From Arenicellaceae bacterium (GTDB lineage Bacteria; Pseudomonadota; Gammaproteobacteria; Arenicellales; Arenicellaceae), in NCBI GenBank assembly GCA_029246505.1, contig JAQWNC010000009.1:84743-148742 (forward strand): a stretch of 64,000 bases of DNA, given 5' to 3'. The notes under the pieces are model-generated. The model searched no databases. It worked only from the letters and a program-made list of their open reading frames with translations, and was not told where the DNA came from. Positions within the stretch are counted from its first letter, which is position 1; every line of letters begins with the position of its first letter. Position numbers and translations under genes: made by a program. This document shows positions 1-9,152 of this stretch, piece by piece.

Positions 1-2
1 TT

Positions 3-836
3 GGTGCGGTGGAGTTTAAGCAGAGCATTATAGATGCGATGACTAAACCTGCTGAAAAGTCTATGACATGGAAAGATTATCGCGGCCTATTTATAAAACC
101 TGAGCGTATACAACAAGGTTTAGAGTTTTGGGAAACTTATCAGCAAGAGCTAGCCAAGGCTTCTACTCAATATGGAGTTGCCGAGGAGGTTGTTGTTGCG
201 ATTATTGGTGTTGAGTCGAGATTTGGGCAGTATCGCGGTAAATATGGAGTGTTTGAATCACTGGCGACCTTAGTTTCTGGGTATCCACGCCGTAGCGCAT
301 TTTTCGCGGGCGAGCTAAAGGCCTTTCTACAGCTCTGCAATGAACAAGGGTTCAACCCTCTTGAAGTTAAAGGTTCATATGCGGGCGCGGTAGGTTATCC
401 ACAATTTATTGCCACTAGTTACCGAGCATACGCGGTTGATTTTAACGCTGATGATCGCGTTGATTTAATTAATGATCCTGTGGATGCTATAGGGAGCGTT
501 GCAAATTACTTTGACCGGCATGATTGGCAGGCTGGTGAGCCAGTGATTTCTGAACTTTCGAACTATTCTGATGAGCTACTGAAATCAACTACTACTAAAT
601 TAAACGTAGATCGTACGGTGGCTGATATAGAAAGGACCGGAGCCAAGTTGGTCGATATATTGGCTCCAGATCTTAAGGTGGGAGTAGTTGCCCTAGATAG
701 AGACACTGCGCCGGTAGTTCGAGTTGCGCACCATAATTTTTACGTAATAACGAAGTATAATCGAAGTACGATGTATGCAATGGCGGTGTATGAGCTGAGC
801 CAGGCAATTAAGGCGGCTATGCTGGAGGCACGATGA
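3..836 (+). CDS. mltB: Lytic murein transglycosylase B (5' partial)
   Basis: Cleaves the MurNAc-GlcNAc bond of peptidoglycan, leaving 1,6-anhydro ends, in the periplasm. The frame is open to the window edge, so the signal peptide or lipobox lies upstream; the GTG at 9 is internal, not a convincing start. Counting from that GTG, the catalytic glutamate is E69 in GVESRFG. It is followed by the family blocks YPRRSAFFAGEL, GSYAGAVGYPQF, DAIGSVANYF and the closing YNRSTMYAMAV. No peptidoglycan-binding domain follows the catalytic domain. The stop overlaps the rlpA start (ATGA), so the two are translationally coupled, as expected for septal and lateral wall remodelling partners. The family call is secure; only the N-terminus is missing. 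Confidence 0.93.
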   Translation, partial: GAVEFKQSIIDAMTKPAEKSMTWKDYRGLFIKPERIQQGLEFWETYQQELAKASTQYGVAEEVVVAIIGVESRFGQYRGKYGVFESLATLVSGYPRRSAFFAGELKAFLQLCNEQGFNPLEVKGSYAGAVGYPQFIATSYRAYAVDFNADDRVDLINDPVDAIGSVANYFDRHDWQAGEPVISELSNYSDELLKSTTTKLNVDRTVADIERTGAKLVDILAPDLKVGVVALDRDTAPVVRVAHHNFYVITKYNRSTMYAMAVYELSQAIKAAMLEAR

Positions 837-1798
837 GATATGTTTTTATAATCGCTGTTTTGTTTCTGAATGCTTGCGGTGGGGGCAATAAAGGTGGTTA
901 TTTCTCTAAAGACGGGCCACCGCGAATGAGTGTTGAGCGTGCGGGAAAGGTACCAGATGCGATTCCTAAAGATGAACCACTTAGTGAGACAGGTAACAGC
1001 ACTTATAGCGTATACGGGGTTATGTATCGGCCAGTTAAAGATGCCAGAGGCTATGTCGAGCAGGGTGCGGCTTCCTGGTATGGGAAAATGTTCCATGGTA
1101 GGCGGACCTCCAGTGGTGAAATATATGATATGTATGCAATGACGGCTGCGCATAAAACTTTACCTTTGCCGAGCTATGTTCGGGTGACTAATACTCAGAA
1201 TCAAACGAGCGTGGTGGTAAAGGTTAATGATCGTGGCCCATTTTTACATGGCCGTATAATTGATTTATCGTACGCTGCGGCGGCCAAGTTGGACATGATC
1301 AAAACTGGTACGGCAGATGTGGAGATAAAGCTGGTAACTGCTGCGGATACTACGCGTACTAGTGTGCCTGTTCGTGATGCTATCAATGACCCATTGGCTA
1401 GTGCGCCCGCGCCTGTTTCCGCCTATGCTCCAAGCGTTAATGCGAAACCTATCGTTCGCTCTTCAGAACTGGATGAGGTCGCTACTAGCGATCAGCGAGT
1501 TGACAATACCGATACTGGTATTTATCAACCTACAGTATTAGCTGGGGCTGCTAGAGTGGCGCAAATTACTGGTACCCGATTTCAGGTTGGGGCTTATAGT
1601 ATTGAAGAAAATGCCAAAGTTACCCGAGACCGTTTGAGTGAGGCCGGATTCTTAACGGTTAGAATTATATCTTCTGAAGGGGCTGATGGCTGGGTTTTAC
1701 ATAAGGTACTTTTGGGACCATTTACTGAGGACAGCGCAACTAGCGTTAAATTACGGTTAGAGCAAGAGGGTTACCAAGCTTATGAGGTTAAAGAGTGA
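833..1798 (+). CDS. rlpA: RlpA-type septal ring lytic transglycosylase, lipoprotein
   Basis: Outer-membrane lipoprotein that cleaves peptidoglycan lacking stem peptides and localises to division sites. The signal peptide ends in the lipobox LNAC, with acylated Cys15. A double-psi beta-barrel lies at about residues 78-165: GAASWYGKMFHGRRTSSGE, then the conserved VKVNDRGPF and GRIIDLSYAAA blocks. A linker leads to a C-terminal SPOR domain (about 245-320; FQVGAYSIEENA to LLGPFTE) that binds denuded septal glycan. The 321 aa length is normal. The ATG lies inside the mltB stop region. The following dacA gene sits about 35 bp downstream in the same direction, giving a cell-wall operon of three enzymes. 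Confidence 0.93.
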   Translation: MRYVFIIAVLFLNACGGGNKGGYFSKDGPPRMSVERAGKVPDAIPKDEPLSETGNSTYSVYGVMYRPVKDARGYVEQGAASWYGKMFHGRRTSSGEIYDMYAMTAAHKTLPLPSYVRVTNTQNQTSVVVKVNDRGPFLHGRIIDLSYAAAAKLDMIKTGTADVEIKLVTAADTTRTSVPVRDAINDPLASAPAPVSAYAPSVNAKPIVRSSELDEVATSDQRVDNTDTGIYQPTVLAGAARVAQITGTRFQVGAYSIEENAKVTRDRLSEAGFLTVRIISSEGADGWVLHKVLLGPFTEDSATSVKLRLEQEGYQAYEVKE

Positions 1799-1832
1799 TG
1801 AAATTGGTTAGAATAATAAGGAGTTCTAAATA

Positions 1833-3026
1833 GTGAGAATAAAGAAGTATGCGTTAAAGGTTAGCCGGGTAACTTGTCAGTTTGTAGCGCTCGTAGCATT
1901 ATCTATCAGCCACGATGTGGCTATGTCGCAAATGATTTCGGGCGCGGCCCTCAGTAATCTTCCTAGTCCGGTGCTCGAGGCGAAATCCTGGATATTGATT
2001 GAGCACGGGACTGGAACAATTCTTACACATCGGGGTGCTAATCTTCGGGTGGAGCCTGCAAGTTTAACCAAACTTATGGTGTCCTACATTGTATTTGATC
2101 GTCTTTCGAATGGCTTAATGGCTTTGGATGACGAGGTTATAGTGAGTGAGAAAGCCTGGCGTACTGGTGGATCGCGCATGTTTATAGAAGTTGGAAAGCG
2201 AGTAACGGTTCATGATTTGCTTAAAGGTTTGATTATTCAATCTGGTAACGATGCTGCGGTGGCTTTGGCCGAGTATGTGGCCGGGACGGAAATTAACTTT
2301 ACCACTGTCATGAATCATAAGGCTCTTGAGCTTGGTATGACGTCGAGCAATTTTACCAATGCACCTGGGCTGCCCGGTGAGGAGCACTATTCAACGGTTT
2401 ACGACTTAGCCTTGTTATCTCGAGCACTGATTAAGGACTTTCCCGAATTTTACACATGGTATTCTGAGCCAGAATTTACGTTTAACGATATTACTCAAGG
2501 GAATCGGAATACATTGCTGGCTAGAGATCCATCGGTTGATGGCATTAAAACTGGCTATACAGAGGCTGCGGGTTATTGTTTAGCCGCATCATCAGTAAAG
2601 AATGATATGCGTTTGGTTGCCATTGTTGCTGGTGCGAGTAGCCCTGCTGCTCGCGCCGAGCAGGTGGCAAGTTTGTTGAATTTTGGTCATGCTAACTATA
2701 TGCCTTTGCAGATTCTAAGAGAATCTCGACCAGAGAATACCTTGAACGTTTATTACGGTGAGGTAGATGAACTAGCTTATGGTATGTTGGCTCCAACCAC
2801 TCTGGTAATTGCGAAAGAGCTTCGCGATTCATTAATGTTTGATTACCGGGTTCCAGCTCATGTCGAGGCACCGGTAGCCGAAGGTGATGTAGTTGGGAGT
2901 GCTCGTGTGTTGGCTGGTGATGAAGAGCTTATAAATTTTGAGCTGGCTAGTCTGCATTCGGTGGCGGAAGCTGGTTTGATAAAGAAAATCGCTGATTATT
3001 TTCGGTTACAGATCGCCAGTTTTTAA
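1833..3026 (+). CDS. dacA: D-alanyl-D-alanine carboxypeptidase (PBP5/6 family)
   Basis: Removes the terminal D-Ala from peptidoglycan pentapeptides in the periplasm. The GTG start at 1833 has an AAGGAG ribosome-binding site about 9 nt upstream. A signal peptide covers roughly residues 1-32. The penicillin-binding motifs are complete: S77-L-T-K80 (nucleophile and base), S137-G-N139 and K239-T-G241. The C-terminal PBP5_C beta domain (about 285-375) is followed by an amphipathic helix, LIKKIADYFRLQI, which anchors such enzymes to the inner membrane face. It belongs to the rlpA-dacA-ybeD-lipB run common in gammaproteobacteria. DacA or DacC cannot be told apart from sequence alone. Confidence 0.94.
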   Translation: MRIKKYALKVSRVTCQFVALVALSISHDVAMSQMISGAALSNLPSPVLEAKSWILIEHGTGTILTHRGANLRVEPASLTKLMVSYIVFDRLSNGLMALDDEVIVSEKAWRTGGSRMFIEVGKRVTVHDLLKGLIIQSGNDAAVALAEYVAGTEINFTTVMNHKALELGMTSSNFTNAPGLPGEEHYSTVYDLALLSRALIKDFPEFYTWYSEPEFTFNDITQGNRNTLLARDPSVDGIKTGYTEAAGYCLAASSVKNDMRLVAIVAGASSPAARAEQVASLLNFGHANYMPLQILRESRPENTLNVYYGEVDELAYGMLAPTTLVIAKELRDSLMFDYRVPAHVEAPVAEGDVVGSARVLAGDEELINFELASLHSVAEAGLIKKIADYFRLQIASF

Positions 3027-3049
3027 GGGACTACTGGAATCTACTAGTT

Positions 3050-3340
3050 GTGAGCGAAAACGGAATAGTTGACGATGGCTTTGACTTACTTGAATACCCG
3101 TGCGCCTATACTTTTAAAGCGATGTGTCGAAACAAGCCATCTGCAATCTTAGCCGTAAAGACTGTGTTTTCCGCACGTAGTGGCGGGGCTAGTTTGGATC
3201 AAATTGTATTTAATATCACGCCATCAGGTAAAGGAACCTATGTGTCGGTATCGGCATTAGTTACCCTGCAAAATCGGCAGGAATTAGAAGGCATTTACCA
3301 ACGATTACACCAACACGACCAGGTGTTAATGACGCTTTAA
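3050..3340 (+). CDS. ybeD: YbeD-family (DUF493) small regulatory protein
   Basis: A 96-residue soluble protein of the YbeD/DUF493 family, which has an ACT-like alpha/beta fold and usually lies between dacA and lipB, as here. Recognisable blocks are FDLLEYPCAYTFKAM near the N-terminus, the GKGTYVSVS strand in the middle and the closing IYQRLHQHDQVLMTL. Its molecular role is not settled; the position suggests a link to lipoate attachment or wall metabolism. The GTG start at 3050 lies 24 bp after the dacA stop. The N-terminus is about 9 residues longer than E. coli YbeD, so a slightly later start is possible. Confidence 0.85.
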   Translation: MSENGIVDDGFDLLEYPCAYTFKAMCRNKPSAILAVKTVFSARSGGASLDQIVFNITPSGKGTYVSVSALVTLQNRQELEGIYQRLHQHDQVLMTL

Positions 3341-3410
3341 ATTCTTTCTTAGCTCTAAGTGAGGTCTGTGGTAAGAGTCTTTTTTGGGGTCATCTGGATT
3401 GCTATTTGAT

Positions 3411-4055
3411 ATGACTCAAAATTCATTTACTGGTTTCGAAGTTCAGGATCGTGGGATAAAGGGATACCTGGAAATACAAGCTGAAATGCAAGCATTTACC
3501 GAGTCGCGCGATAAGGATATAGCAGACCAACTTTGGTTGCTTGAACACGTTCCGGTGTATACCCAGGGGACATCGTGTAAGGAGGGAACTCTTGGCCCAA
3601 GTGAGATTCCTGTGGTGCAATCAGACCGTGGTGGCCAAATTACTTATCATGGGCCAGGGCAATTGGTCATTTATTGTCTTATTGATCTACGTCGGCGAGG
3701 CTGCGGCATAAAAACCTTGGTAAGCACTATTGAGAAGGCAGTTATAGACTATCTGGGCACCTGCGGATTGCCCGCAGTTAGACGTAAGGGTGCTCCAGGT
3801 GTGTATATTGATGGCGATAAGGTCGCTGCGCTTGGGTTAAGAGTACGTAAAGGGTGCAGTTACCATGGTCTTAGTCTGAATGTAGATATGGATTTGGCGC
3901 CGTTTAAAAATATTAACTCTTGCGGATTTAAGGGCTTGCAGGCGGCTAGCTTGCGCGCTCTGGGCATCAAACAAAGTATGTCGGAGATTAAGTTCGCTGT
4001 AGCATCTAATTTGGTCCATGCGTTCACACAGATAACGGATCATCAAGTTGACTAG
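3411..4055 (+). CDS. lipB: Octanoyl-[ACP]:protein N-octanoyltransferase
   Basis: Transfers octanoate from acyl carrier protein to the lipoyl domains of E2 subunits and GcvH, the first step of lipoate assembly. The ATG at 3411 is chosen because homology begins there; an in-frame TTG at 3384 would add nine unconserved residues. Diagnostic stretches are SDRGGQITYHGPGQLVIY, the acyl-site lysine K137 in DGDKVAALGLR, GCSYHGLSLNVDMDL, and the catalytic C171 in INSCGFKG. The protein has 214 residues, the usual size. LipA, the sulfur-insertion partner normally encoded next, is not adjacent: the following gene is convergent murU. Confidence 0.93.
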   Translation: MTQNSFTGFEVQDRGIKGYLEIQAEMQAFTESRDKDIADQLWLLEHVPVYTQGTSCKEGTLGPSEIPVVQSDRGGQITYHGPGQLVIYCLIDLRRRGCGIKTLVSTIEKAVIDYLGTCGLPAVRRKGAPGVYIDGDKVAALGLRVRKGCSYHGLSLNVDMDLAPFKNINSCGFKGLQAASLRALGIKQSMSEIKFAVASNLVHAFTQITDHQVD

Positions 4056-4245
4056 TCATTGGTTGGAATAGGGCCACTAAATCAGCGATTATTTTATAGT
4101 AGGCGATTAGAGGTTTTTTTGAAATATTGTTCCTATTTTGTTGCTACTACATTATTTCTGGAATCACCTTTATAGGTATGTGGCTTTGTTAGCTGAACTT
4201 TTCATGGCCAACAAGGAATATAGAGCGGAGCATATTCCGAGCTGA

Positions 4246-4950
4246 TTATGGTAGTAGTTGATTGACCCGTTTCAACCTTTCAGGAGTGCCAATATCGAAC
4301 CATTGACCTTCATGTAGAGAACCCCAAAGTCTGTCTTTACTTATCTCTTCTCTTAATAAGGGTCCTAGGCGTGAGTAGCCTTCATTGAGCGAGGCAATGA
4401 ACGATTTGTTATACAAGCCAATTCCTGTATAGGTCCTTCGTACTTGCCCATCGCCTGGTTTACCCAAGCTAAGTTTGCCAGACGCTTCCAAAATGAAATC
4501 ACCATGAGGATGGTGCGAGGGGTTTTTTGTCATAAGTAAATGGGCGATATCAGGCTGATATTCTAGAAGCGAGCGAAAGTCAAAATCACACCAAATGTCA
4601 GCATTCAGTAGCAAGAAGTGCTCACTCTGTATGTTATTTAGTGCGTGCCGAATGCCACCAAGCGTTTCAAGCGCGCCCTCGTGCTCAAACGAGTAAAAGA
4701 TATCTAGCCCAAAGGATTGGCCATTACCGATAGTATCAATGATTGATTGACCCAAATGAGCCACGTTTATGATGACTTTCCGAAATCCTTGCACCGCAAG
4801 TCTTTGTAAATGTTGTTCAAGCAAGCTTTTTCCTGACACATTTAATAGTGGTTTTGGGGTAATGTCGGATAATGGACGCATGCGTTCCCCGCGACCTGCC
4901 GCTAAAATAAAAACCGTAGTATTATCTGGGTTTACGGTAAATTTAGTCAT
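4246..4950 (-). CDS. murU: N-acetylmuramate-1-phosphate uridylyltransferase (MurU-like)
   Basis: Nucleotidyltransferase that makes UDP-MurNAc from MurNAc-1-phosphate in the cell-wall recycling bypass of MurA/MurB. The N-terminal signature LAAGRGERMRPLSDITPKPL (about residues 16-36) binds nucleotide and metal. NADIWCDFDF carries the metal-binding aspartate, and HPHGDF and WFDIGTPERL complete the pattern seen in Pseudomonas MurU. The protein is 234 aa from the ATG; a TTG one codon earlier is possible. It is divergent from lptD, as amgK-murU is in Pseudomonas, but no amgK kinase gene separates it from lptD here. Other hexose-1-phosphate nucleotidyltransferases are an alternative reading. Confidence 0.8.
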   Translation of the reverse strand: MTKFTVNPDNTTVFILAAGRGERMRPLSDITPKPLLNVSGKSLLEQHLQRLAVQGFRKVIINVAHLGQSIIDTIGNGQSFGLDIFYSFEHEGALETLGGIRHALNNIQSEHFLLLNADIWCDFDFRSLLEYQPDIAHLLMTKNPSHHPHGDFILEASGKLSLGKPGDGQVRRTYTGIGLYNKSFIASLNEGYSRLGPLLREEISKDRLWGSLHEGQWFDIGTPERLKRVNQLLP

Positions 4951-5065
4951 CAAAATTGCGTATATTGAGTCTGGTATTGGCGTTTAGGGGATATCATTGG
5001 CTGTAGTTAGCTTAAGCGATGGTGAAATTAGTTTAAAAATAGTATTAATGATTGGTGTGTAGCCG

Positions 5066-5094
5066 TTTCACAGAAAGCGTATACCCCATATAAT
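5066..5094 (+). promoter_or_regulatory. Candidate sigma-70 promoter for lptD-surA
   Basis: A perfect TATAAT at 5089-5094 lies 17 bp after a poor -35 (TTTCAC, 5066-5071) in the murU-lptD divergent gap. It would give a leader of about 100 nt before the lptD ATG. No sigma-E-like element was recognised, although lptD is envelope-stress controlled in E. coli. Judged by eye only. Confidence 0.35.
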
Positions 5095-5202
5095 CAAGCT
5101 TACAGGTTTGCAGGGGTTTTGTGCAGAAGGGTAAATACTTATCCATCTCATTGCCAGTCTTGTCGACCGTAAAGTGTTTTGAATACTCATGAGGAATAAC
5201 CA

Positions 5203-7572
5203 ATGCCGTTAACCACATCTCGAAATACTAGTTTGAAATTGGAAGCAAAACTATCTGAGGGTGGATTGCCTAAACTGCTTGCCACGGTGTTTGCGTTATC
5301 GCTAGTTCCGGCATGGCAAGATGCCAATGCTGCTTGCGATACTAATGGTGCGAATTGTAATTGCGAACCCGACGTTATTCCATTTCTAAACTCAGAATTG
5401 GAGCCTGGCGAAAATGGTCAGTTGCCAATCTCACTTGAAGGCGATGAAGTGGAATCAATTGGTGACGGCTTGGTGGTATTGCGTGGTAATGCGGAATTGG
5501 TTCAGGGTCGACAACGATTGACTGGTGATGAGTTGAGGTATAGCCGAGCGACGGATGAAATTCAAGGGACTGGCAATGTTGCGTGGCGTTCGCCTGCTGG
5601 TGATTGGTTGAAAACTGACTCTTTGACGGTTCAGGTTCCAACGCAAATGGGTGAGGCAGGCAAGTCAGAGTTCAAAATGGCTGTGCGAAATGGTATCAAT
5701 GATGGGACTAAATCAGTTGCGGTACAGGCGCGAGGTACTGCTGATCAGGTGTTTTTGGAAGGAGATGGCGTAACGCGGCTGAAGAAAGTGTTTTATACCA
5801 CTTGTGCTGAAGGCCAGGACGATGTCATGTTGTCGGCATCTGAGTTGGTGTTGGATCAGAATACCGGGCGTGGCGTAGCAAAGAACTTGGGTGTGCGATT
5901 TAAGGGAGTCCCAATATTTTATTTCCCGGCGCTTAGTTTTCCTATAAATGATAAACGTAAAACTGGGGTACTATTTCCTGAGTTTGGAACTGAAACAGGT
6001 TCTGGATTCGTACTCGGTGTACCTTGGTACTGGAATGCTCATGAACAGCTGGATGCGACTGTTACCCCAACTTTGTATACCGAAAGAGGCGCGCAAGTAA
6101 GAGGCGAGGTCCGTTATATGGGTGAGAATGTTAAAGGACAATTTAATGGAGAATTCCTGCCAGGCGATGACAAGTTTAATGGCGAAGATCGCTTTTTGGT
6201 GGAATTTGAGCACGAACAAACATTTGGTGATAATTGGAATTTGAAAGGCATATATAACGATTTGTCGGATCCTGAGTATTATAACGATTTCTACAGTGAC
6301 ATCGATTATTACTCAGTATTTTTTGTTGATCGGCAGGCGTCATTAAATTATCGCGGTGATTGGTTAAACTTTGGCGTACGGTCCTTTCAATACAAGGCAG
6401 TCGATACCGGATTCACCGAACCATATGAGCGATTGCCTGAAGTAACAATTTCAACGAATTTTGATGAAGGCCCGCTTGATTTGGAATACGGTCTGAAGGG
6501 TTCTTTCGTTGAATTTTCGCATGAGTCATTCCTTAAGGCGCAACGATTAGACGCTACGCCTTTTCTTGAATTACCGTTGGAAAATACATGGGGGTTTTTT
6601 AGGCCTCGTTTAGAAGTTAGACATACTCAATATAAATTGGATGGTGATAATCTTCAGATTCAAACATCTGACGCATTTGTAAATGCAATGGGACAGATAG
6701 AAATTCCAGCTACCTTTGCATCTTTTTCTGAGTTAAATGATACCAGCCCGAGTCGAACCGCGCCGGTAGTCTCGTTGGACGCGGGGCTATTTTTTGAACG
6801 CAGAGCCCGTTGGTTTGGTGTGGATGCCGTTCAAACACTGGAGCCACGAATATTTTATGCTTACGCACCTGAAGTGGATCAGTCAAATTTACCTTTGTTT
6901 GACTCTTCCGAGATAACCTATAATAATTTTGGTGAGATTTATCGGGCAAATCGCTATTACGGTGCTGATAGAGTAGGCGATACTAATCAAGTGACATTTT
7001 CATTGACTAGCCGAATTGATGATTCAAAAACTGGTGATCGATTGCTAAAAGGTAGTATTGGAACCGTGTTGTTTCTAAAGGACCGCAAGGGGCTGGAAGG
7101 TATAGACTCAAGAACTGGGCTTCCATTTGCCAGAGCTGATAACACCGATGGTGTCGCAGATTTTCTGGGTGAAGTGCATATGCAGATAGGAGATAATATT
7201 TCTACTTATGGATATTTACAGTGGAATACAGATGCGAATAATGTTCGGCAAGGGCAGTTTGACCTAAATTATAATTCAGACGGAGGTCGTTATATCGGGG
7301 TGGGTTATCGCTACACAGACCAATGGATCGAGCAGATTCATGTTCGGGCGCGATTGCCGATAACTACCCGTTGGGCCGTGTTTGGGGATGATCGCTATTC
7401 GATAAAGGATGAAGAAAATATCGAAACAGAAGTTGGCTTCGAATATAACGGCTGTTGCTGGCGTTTACGGGTTTTTTACCAAAACCGTGTTCGCACGACT
7501 AATAATGACCGTCAGTCATTTTTGGCTGAGTTTGAATTAACCGGTTTAGCACGCATTAGATCCGGGCTTTAG
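5203..7572 (+). CDS. lptD: LPS-assembly protein LptD
   Basis: Outer-membrane beta-barrel that, with lipoprotein LptE, inserts lipopolysaccharide into the outer leaflet. ATG at 5203 with GAGGA 7 nt upstream. A hydrophobic signal segment (about 22-40) ends at ANA-AC. An OstA/LptA-like jellyroll domain follows (about 70-230; GDGLVVLRGNAELVQGRQRL). The barrel begins near FPALSFPINDKRKTGVLFPEFG. Disulfide cysteines typical of LptD are present: Cys45/52/54 at the N-terminus, a Cys in FYTTCAEGQDD, and the adjacent pair in NGCCWRLR near the C-terminus. The 789 aa length is normal. surA follows after 20 bp; its product chaperones barrel folding, so the pairing is functional. Confidence 0.96.
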   Translation: MPLTTSRNTSLKLEAKLSEGGLPKLLATVFALSLVPAWQDANAACDTNGANCNCEPDVIPFLNSELEPGENGQLPISLEGDEVESIGDGLVVLRGNAELVQGRQRLTGDELRYSRATDEIQGTGNVAWRSPAGDWLKTDSLTVQVPTQMGEAGKSEFKMAVRNGINDGTKSVAVQARGTADQVFLEGDGVTRLKKVFYTTCAEGQDDVMLSASELVLDQNTGRGVAKNLGVRFKGVPIFYFPALSFPINDKRKTGVLFPEFGTETGSGFVLGVPWYWNAHEQLDATVTPTLYTERGAQVRGEVRYMGENVKGQFNGEFLPGDDKFNGEDRFLVEFEHEQTFGDNWNLKGIYNDLSDPEYYNDFYSDIDYYSVFFVDRQASLNYRGDWLNFGVRSFQYKAVDTGFTEPYERLPEVTISTNFDEGPLDLEYGLKGSFVEFSHESFLKAQRLDATPFLELPLENTWGFFRPRLEVRHTQYKLDGDNLQIQTSDAFVNAMGQIEIPATFASFSELNDTSPSRTAPVVSLDAGLFFERRARWFGVDAVQTLEPRIFYAYAPEVDQSNLPLFDSSEITYNNFGEIYRANRYYGADRVGDTNQVTFSLTSRIDDSKTGDRLLKGSIGTVLFLKDRKGLEGIDSRTGLPFARADNTDGVADFLGEVHMQIGDNISTYGYLQWNTDANNVRQGQFDLNYNSDGGRYIGVGYRYTDQWIEQIHVRARLPITTRWAVFGDDRYSIKDEENIETEVGFEYNGCCWRLRVFYQNRVRTTNNDRQSFLAEFELTGLARIRSGL

Positions 7573-7592
7573 TCTTACGGCAGGTCATTTTT

Positions 7593-8945
7593 ATGATTTA
7601 TCGATTATTTCGAATTCTCGGTGTTTTTATGGATATGCGGTCTTCTAGATTGCTATTTTTGATAGTGGCGTTGCTGCCTGTTTCGCTTTCAGCCCAGGAG
7701 GTTCAAGAGGACTTGCGCGAAATTGATCGTGTTGTTGCGGTAGTAGATGATGACGTTATTACTAAAGGCGAATTTGATTCACGTATTAGCGCATGGCGGG
7801 GAGAGCTAGATATGGCTCGAAAAGGGGATGAAAGCTTGCCTATGCCTCCTGAAGAGTTGCTCCGCGAGCAGCTAATGGAGCGGCTGGTTGTTGAATCACT
7901 GCAACTACAGCTAGGCGATCGAATGGGAATTGATATACCCAATGAACAGGTTTGGGCAGCTGCTGGGCGGATAGCCGAATCAAATAATTTGACCGTTGAA
8001 GAGCTAGAGGCCGATTTGCGCGGCGAAGGAATGTCGATTAATTCTTTCATAGCGGACTTGCGGCGACAGATGATTATTCGAGAAGTGGTTGATGCTCGTG
8101 TTACCAGCCAGGTTCGAGTGTCACCAGAAGAAATTGATGAATTACTGACTCAACTTGGTGGTAGAAATCTGGAAGGGGAATATTTGTTACGGCATATTTT
8201 GATGTCATTTCCTGAGGATGCGACAGCGGGTCAATTAAGCTCTATCGATCGTTTGGCAGAAGATGTTGTTCGCCAGATCCGTTCAGGGTTGCAGTTTTCG
8301 GAGGCTGCGGTTACCTATTCAAATGCGCCCGATGCGTTGGAGGGAGGTAGTTTGGGCTGGAGAAAGCTAGGTCAACTACCGTCTTTGTTTGTTGAAGCAT
8401 TAGCTAGTATGACAACTGGACAGGTAACGGATGTGTTACGAAGTTCAAATGGTCTTCACATATTAACCTTGGAAGAGAAAAGAGGGCTTGCTACAGAAAC
8501 TATGACTAAAACGCGCGCGCGTCATATATTGATATCGGCTGAAAACCCCATCGCCCGTGAGCAAGCCAAGCTGCAGCTAGAATCTGTTAGATCACGAGTA
8601 AATGCGGGTGAAGATTTCGCACAGATTGCTGAAGCTATGTCTGATGACCCTGTATCTGCGACCCAAGGCGGGGAGCTTGGTTGGTTGTCACCAGGTGAAA
8701 CGGTAGCATCTTTTGAGCGTGCTATGGATGCGTTACAGCCAAATCAGTTGTCTAATCCAGTTGATAGCCAGTACGGAGTGCATTTAATTGAAGTTATGGA
8801 GCGAAAAGATGAAGAAGTCGGTGATTTGCTGGTTCGTAGGCAGGCGGCAGACCAGATCCGGAATCGGAAGTCTGATGTTGATTACGCTGAATGGGTTAGA
8901 GAGATTCGTGATGAAGCTTATGTAGAAGTGTATGATGAACCCTAA
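7593..8945 (+). CDS. surA: Periplasmic chaperone / peptidyl-prolyl isomerase SurA
   Basis: Periplasmic chaperone for outer-membrane beta-barrels, including LptD encoded just upstream. The signal peptide ends at SLSA-QEV. An N-terminal SurA_N helical domain (about 40-185) carries VVAVVDDDVITKGEFDSRI. Two parvulin (PPIC) rotamase domains follow: about 195-300 (RHILMSF, GSLGWRKLGQLPSLF) and about 308-410 (TRARHILISA, GGELGWLSPGETV). The C-terminal helix includes YAEWVREIRDEAYVEV. Start ATG 7593 has an AGGT 7 nt upstream; ATGs at 7629 and 7635 are alternatives that would shorten the leader. The usual downstream pdxA-rsmA genes are not adjacent. Confidence 0.95.
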   Translation: MIYRLFRILGVFMDMRSSRLLFLIVALLPVSLSAQEVQEDLREIDRVVAVVDDDVITKGEFDSRISAWRGELDMARKGDESLPMPPEELLREQLMERLVVESLQLQLGDRMGIDIPNEQVWAAAGRIAESNNLTVEELEADLRGEGMSINSFIADLRRQMIIREVVDARVTSQVRVSPEEIDELLTQLGGRNLEGEYLLRHILMSFPEDATAGQLSSIDRLAEDVVRQIRSGLQFSEAAVTYSNAPDALEGGSLGWRKLGQLPSLFVEALASMTTGQVTDVLRSSNGLHILTLEEKRGLATETMTKTRARHILISAENPIAREQAKLQLESVRSRVNAGEDFAQIAEAMSDDPVSATQGGELGWLSPGETVASFERAMDALQPNQLSNPVDSQYGVHLIEVMERKDEEVGDLLVRRQAADQIRNRKSDVDYAEWVREIRDEAYVEVYDEP

Positions 8946-9034
8946 ATAAAGCGGCCGAGTTTACCCGGTATAGGGATATTTTGGGTCACTGTGATGTTTT
9001 AGTGTGATTCTAGTTTAAGCTTATAAATTTCGTT

Positions 9035-9070
9035 AAAAAAAGCCCACTGCACCTCACCAGTACGCGGGCT
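9035..9070 (-). terminator. Rho-independent terminator of dksA
   Basis: Read on the minus strand, a GC stem (AGCCCGC at 9070-9064 with GTGGGCT at 9047-9041) runs directly into seven T residues (complement of 9041-9035). It lies about 85 bp beyond the dksA stop and faces surA, which it would also separate from. Confidence 0.7.
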
Positions 9071-9152
9071 ATTACTTTTAGCACCTTGTTATATTGAAGC
9101 TACAACGGGCGGTTTAGTTTTTGCCTTCAGTATAAGGTTGAGCAGGCCAATA

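Noticed and set aside
7703..8050. 115-codon minus-strand frame inside surA
   Set aside because: Ser/Arg-rich shadow of the SurA coding sequence with no independent support.
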